DNA from: Bacillota bacterium
GTDB taxonomy: Bacteria > Bacillota_I > Bacilli_A > ML615J-28 > CAG-698
Assembly: GCA_023422115.1 (NCBI GenBank)
Contig: JAEZSA010000119.1
Location: 1-7,960, forward strand
Direction of reading: 5' to 3'
Length of the DNA: 7,960 bases
This document shows, piece by piece, positions 5,952 to 7,960 of this stretch. Both the position numbers and the translations under genes were made by a program. Under the pieces are notes generated by a model, which had not been told where the DNA came from, ran no database searches, and was given only the letters and a program-made list of their open reading frames with translations. Position 1 is the first letter of the stretch. Each line of letters opens with the position of its first letter.

Positions 5952-7960
5952 TTATGAAGCGAATACAGATATAAATAAGCCATCATAAGCTACCATATCA
6001 GCGTCCATCTCCGCATCATAATCGTTACCATTCATTACGATATTACCAATATTTGTTGGGATTGGCGAACCAGATGTACTCATATAGAATCCATGAACAG
6101 CATCATAGAAAACATTAGAAGCTGTAAAATACATAACGCATTCTACTGAAGCTGGATCATCTACCTTACTTTCTGCTGCCGTTCTCTTTAATCCCTCTGC
6201 ATCATAAGATGGATCATTTTGATAATATTTAGCTGTTCTTAAGAAGGTATCATTCATTGCACGATATACATCTTCATAAGTCATTCCTGGTTTGTGTTCA
6301 GAATCGCGTTGAGAAGCCATTAAGTATAATTGTGTTCCTGTTTCCGCTAAACGAACATCTTCTAAATCAACATCATCAGGTCTTGGAGCTGGAACATAAC
6401 CATATTCTGTATTTCCTTCTCCCCATAGATCTGCTGCCCATCTTCCTGAATCACGAATAAACCACCAGCAACCAGATGTCATAACTGCTTTTCCTTCAAA
6501 AAATGATCCACTAGATTCTGCCCATGTGTAAGCCTTGTCAAATGAACCTGCAACAGCTAATTCATTTAAAGTAGCAGCTGCTTGACGTGGTCTTACAGAT
6601 AAAATATTGTTTTTAACTGCTTGAACATCTAGAATCTTTACACCAGCAGCATTTGTCATACCTAACCAATAATAGTATGGATGACCTGCAAGAGCATATT
6701 CTCCAGCACCAAGTAATGCTTGGACATCGTTTGCCCATTGTTTAAATACTGAATAAGTCCAATTTCCTTCGTTGAAAATTTCAGCTGGTGACTTTACATT
6801 CAATCTCTTTACCCAGCCATAGTTATAGAACAAACCGATATCTACATAATTTCTTGTTTCATCGATACCTGTTGATAACGCATAAATTCTCTTTTTATAA
6901 GTAGCAGATGCTTTTTCAGAAATTTGCATTGCATTCTTACCCCATTTTGAATAGTAATCAGTTGCATCATGGGCTGCACCTGCTTGTGCAAATTGATATA
7001 ACCAATTACTTGAAATGATATAGAAGTCTGATTGTGCTGTACCTGCTTCTGCTTGAGCATTAATCCAATTGATACGATCTTGTCCCCAAGGAGCTTCATC
7101 TGGATAAGCTACAACTTGAATATCACAATTATAATCTTGTTTTACTTCGGTCCATGCTTGTTGTTTGAATATCTTGTTTTGTTGTGTATAACCATCTAAG
7201 AATGGATCGTTTGAAGTTAACGCAGAAGATGCATTCATGATTTTAATCACATATCCTTGCATATCTGGATATACAATTCCTGAACTTGAATCTGGTGTTA
7301 CGGTTACTTTTTGATAATCACTTTGAATGGTTGTGTCTGCTACTGAAACAGCATAAATATAAGTTGTTCCCTCAGCAACTCCAGTAACATAACCTTTAGA
7401 GTCAACCGTTGCAACTTCTTCTTTACGAGAATGCCATGTTACAGTTTGACTTGCTCCTTCTGGATATACAGTAGCACTAAATTGCAATTTCCATCCTACT
7501 TCAACAGTATCGTTAGTATAAGAAAGAACAATACTTGTTGGTTTTACAACCGGATCTTCTGGATCAATAATTGTTCCAGGGATTACAGTTACAGTATGTT
7601 CTGCTTTAATAGCTGTGTTTTCTACGGATGTAGCTGTCATGGTTACCGTTCCTTCTGCTACTCCTGTTACTTTACCATTAGCATCGATTGTTGCGATGGC
7701 TGTATCACTAGAAGTAAATGTTGCCTCATTACTTGCTCCACTAGGTAGAGCAGTAACTCCTAGCATAATTGTTTTTCCAACTTCAACTTCTGTTCTACCT
7801 GTTAATGTAATTGAAGTTACATCGATATGAACTGCATTTACAGTCACTTCAAATGTTGCTTTAATACTGCTCTTCGCTTTACTGGTTACTGTGATTGTTG
7901 CAGTTCCTGCTGCTTGAGCAGTTAATCCTCCTGCTGAATCTACCTTTACTACGGCTTCAT
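5952..7960 (-). CDS. BIG2-domain / ABC-type extracellular solute-binding protein, 3' part (cut by window edge)
   Basis: The frame is open from the right edge to the TAA at 5954-5952, giving about 668 visible residues; the N-terminus with any signal peptide or lipobox is missing. Residues below count from the GTG at 7847-7845, which is internal: the frame reads through upstream and no ribosome site precedes it. The edge holds the end of one Ig-like BIG2 domain (AQAAGTATITVTS). Two complete BIG2 domains follow (about 8-89 and 102-184), with matching GKVTGVAEGT and GYVTGVAEGT cores. From about 198 to the end is a family-1 extracellular solute-binding domain, with typical GNWTYSVFKQWA (361-372) and FFEGKAVMTSGCWW (449-462) segments and many aromatic residues suited to sugar binding. 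It probably captures an oligosaccharide at the cell surface, with the Ig-like domains as stalk or wall- or glycan-binding module. Its ligand is unknown; a link to the amino-sugar operon is inferred only from adjacency. No C-terminal sorting motif is seen. Confidence 0.82.
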   Translation of the reverse strand, partial: EAVVKVDSAGGLTAQAAGTATITVTSKAKSSIKATFEVTVNAVHIDVTSITLTGRTEVEVGKTIMLGVTALPSGASNEATFTSSDTAIATIDANGKVTGVAEGTVTMTATSVENTAIKAEHTVTVIPGTIIDPEDPVVKPTSIVLSYTNDTVEVGWKLQFSATVYPEGASQTVTWHSRKEEVATVDSKGYVTGVAEGTTYIYAVSVADTTIQSDYQKVTVTPDSSSGIVYPDMQGYVIKIMNASSALTSNDPFLDGYTQQNKIFKQQAWTEVKQDYNCDIQVVAYPDEAPWGQDRINWINAQAEAGTAQSDFYIISSNWLYQFAQAGAAHDATDYYSKWGKNAMQISEKASATYKKRIYALSTGIDETRNYVDIGLFYNYGWVKRLNVKSPAEIFNEGNWTYSVFKQWANDVQALLGAGEYALAGHPYYYWLGMTNAAGVKILDVQAVKNNILSVRPRQAAATLNELAVAGSFDKAYTWAESSGSFFEGKAVMTSGCWWFIRDSGRWAADLWGEGNTEYGYVPAPRPDDVDLEDVRLAETGTQLYLMASQRDSEHKPGMTYEDVYRAMNDTFLRTAKYYQNDPSYDAEGLKRTAAESKVDDPASVECVMYFTASNVFYDAVHGFYMSTSGSPIPTNIGNIVMNGNDYDAEMDADMVAYDGLFISVFAS
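7296..7960 (-). repeat. Tandem BIG2 (bacterial Ig-like) coding repeats
   Basis: Two full units (about 7826-7581 and 7544-7296) and the end of a third at the window edge encode homologous Ig-like domains. The shared A(E/A)GT core recurs at spacings of about 85 and 94 residues. The DNA itself is diverged, so this is an old domain duplication rather than a recent tandem copy. More units may lie beyond the edge. Confidence 0.8.

Noticed and set aside
6257..7099. Short frames on either strand within the solute-binding domain
   Set aside because: They overlap a continuous, motif-bearing coding frame and have no independent support.
7431..7830. Open plus-strand frames opposite the BIG2 region, one unusually rich in Cys, Tyr and Ser
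   Set aside because: They mirror the repetitive Thr/Ala/Val-rich coding of the minus-strand BIG2 domains, have no ribosome site or recognisable motif, and lie wholly antisense to a clear gene.
7845..7847. GTG as the start codon of the BIG2/solute-binding protein
   Set aside because: The frame stays open upstream to the window edge and encodes the end of another BIG2 domain. No ribosome site precedes the GTG, so it is an internal valine codon.
1..7960. CRISPR array, tRNA/rRNA, insertion sequence or phage genes
   Set aside because: No regularly spaced direct repeats, cloverleaf or rRNA sequence, transposase motifs or terminal inverted repeats were seen on reading both strands.

Overview
The window is AT-rich, and every supported gene lies on the minus strand, so transcription runs from high to low coordinates. 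Codon use is standard: two genes end in TGA and tryptophan is read from TGG. This rules out the UGA=Trp code of mycoplasmas and spiroplasmas. The AT-richness, strong AGGAG-type ribosome sites, CcpA-like operator and protein families point to a low-GC Bacillota lineage or a related standard-code, Mollicutes-like lineage (Erysipelotrichia, Turicibacter, Haloplasma, Acholeplasma or Izemoplasma type). The exact taxon cannot be settled from this sequence.

Layout, in order of transcription. (1) From the right edge (7960) to 5952: the 3' part of a large secreted protein. It has tandem bacterial Ig-like (BIG2) domains followed by an ABC-type sugar solute-binding domain, and it ends at a stem-loop terminator (about 5886-5929). 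(2) At 5798-5851: a sigma-A type promoter with an extended -10, overlapped just downstream by a catabolite-repression (cre-like) site. (3) A tightly packed operon of at least five genes follows: a YesL/DUF624 membrane protein (5785-5000), a NamZ/DUF1343 exo-N-acetylmuramidase (5007-3868), an 875-residue fusion of a NagZ-type GH3 N-acetylglucosaminidase with a MupG/DUF871 (GH170) 6-phospho-N-acetylmuramidase (3857-1230), a BadF-type MurNAc/GlcNAc kinase (1233-322), and the first 108 residues of anhydro-MurNAc kinase AnmK (325-1). AnmK runs off the left edge. Junctions are 8-base and 4-base overlaps or a 10-base gap.

Together the operon reads as an intracellular salvage pathway for the peptidoglycan sugar backbone. 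NamZ and the NagZ half would clip alternating MurNAc and GlcNAc from the non-reducing ends of imported fragments. The MupG half would split MurNAc-6-phosphate-GlcNAc. The BadF kinase and AnmK would convert free MurNAc (or GlcNAc) and anhydro-MurNAc into 6-phosphates. None of the glycosidases has a signal peptide. The next enzyme, MurQ etherase, is not in the window and may lie beyond the left edge. The most unusual features are the NagZ-MupG fusion, the altered NagZ sugar-binding motif (TQEGGM in place of DQEGGR), and the BIG2/solute-binding hybrid.
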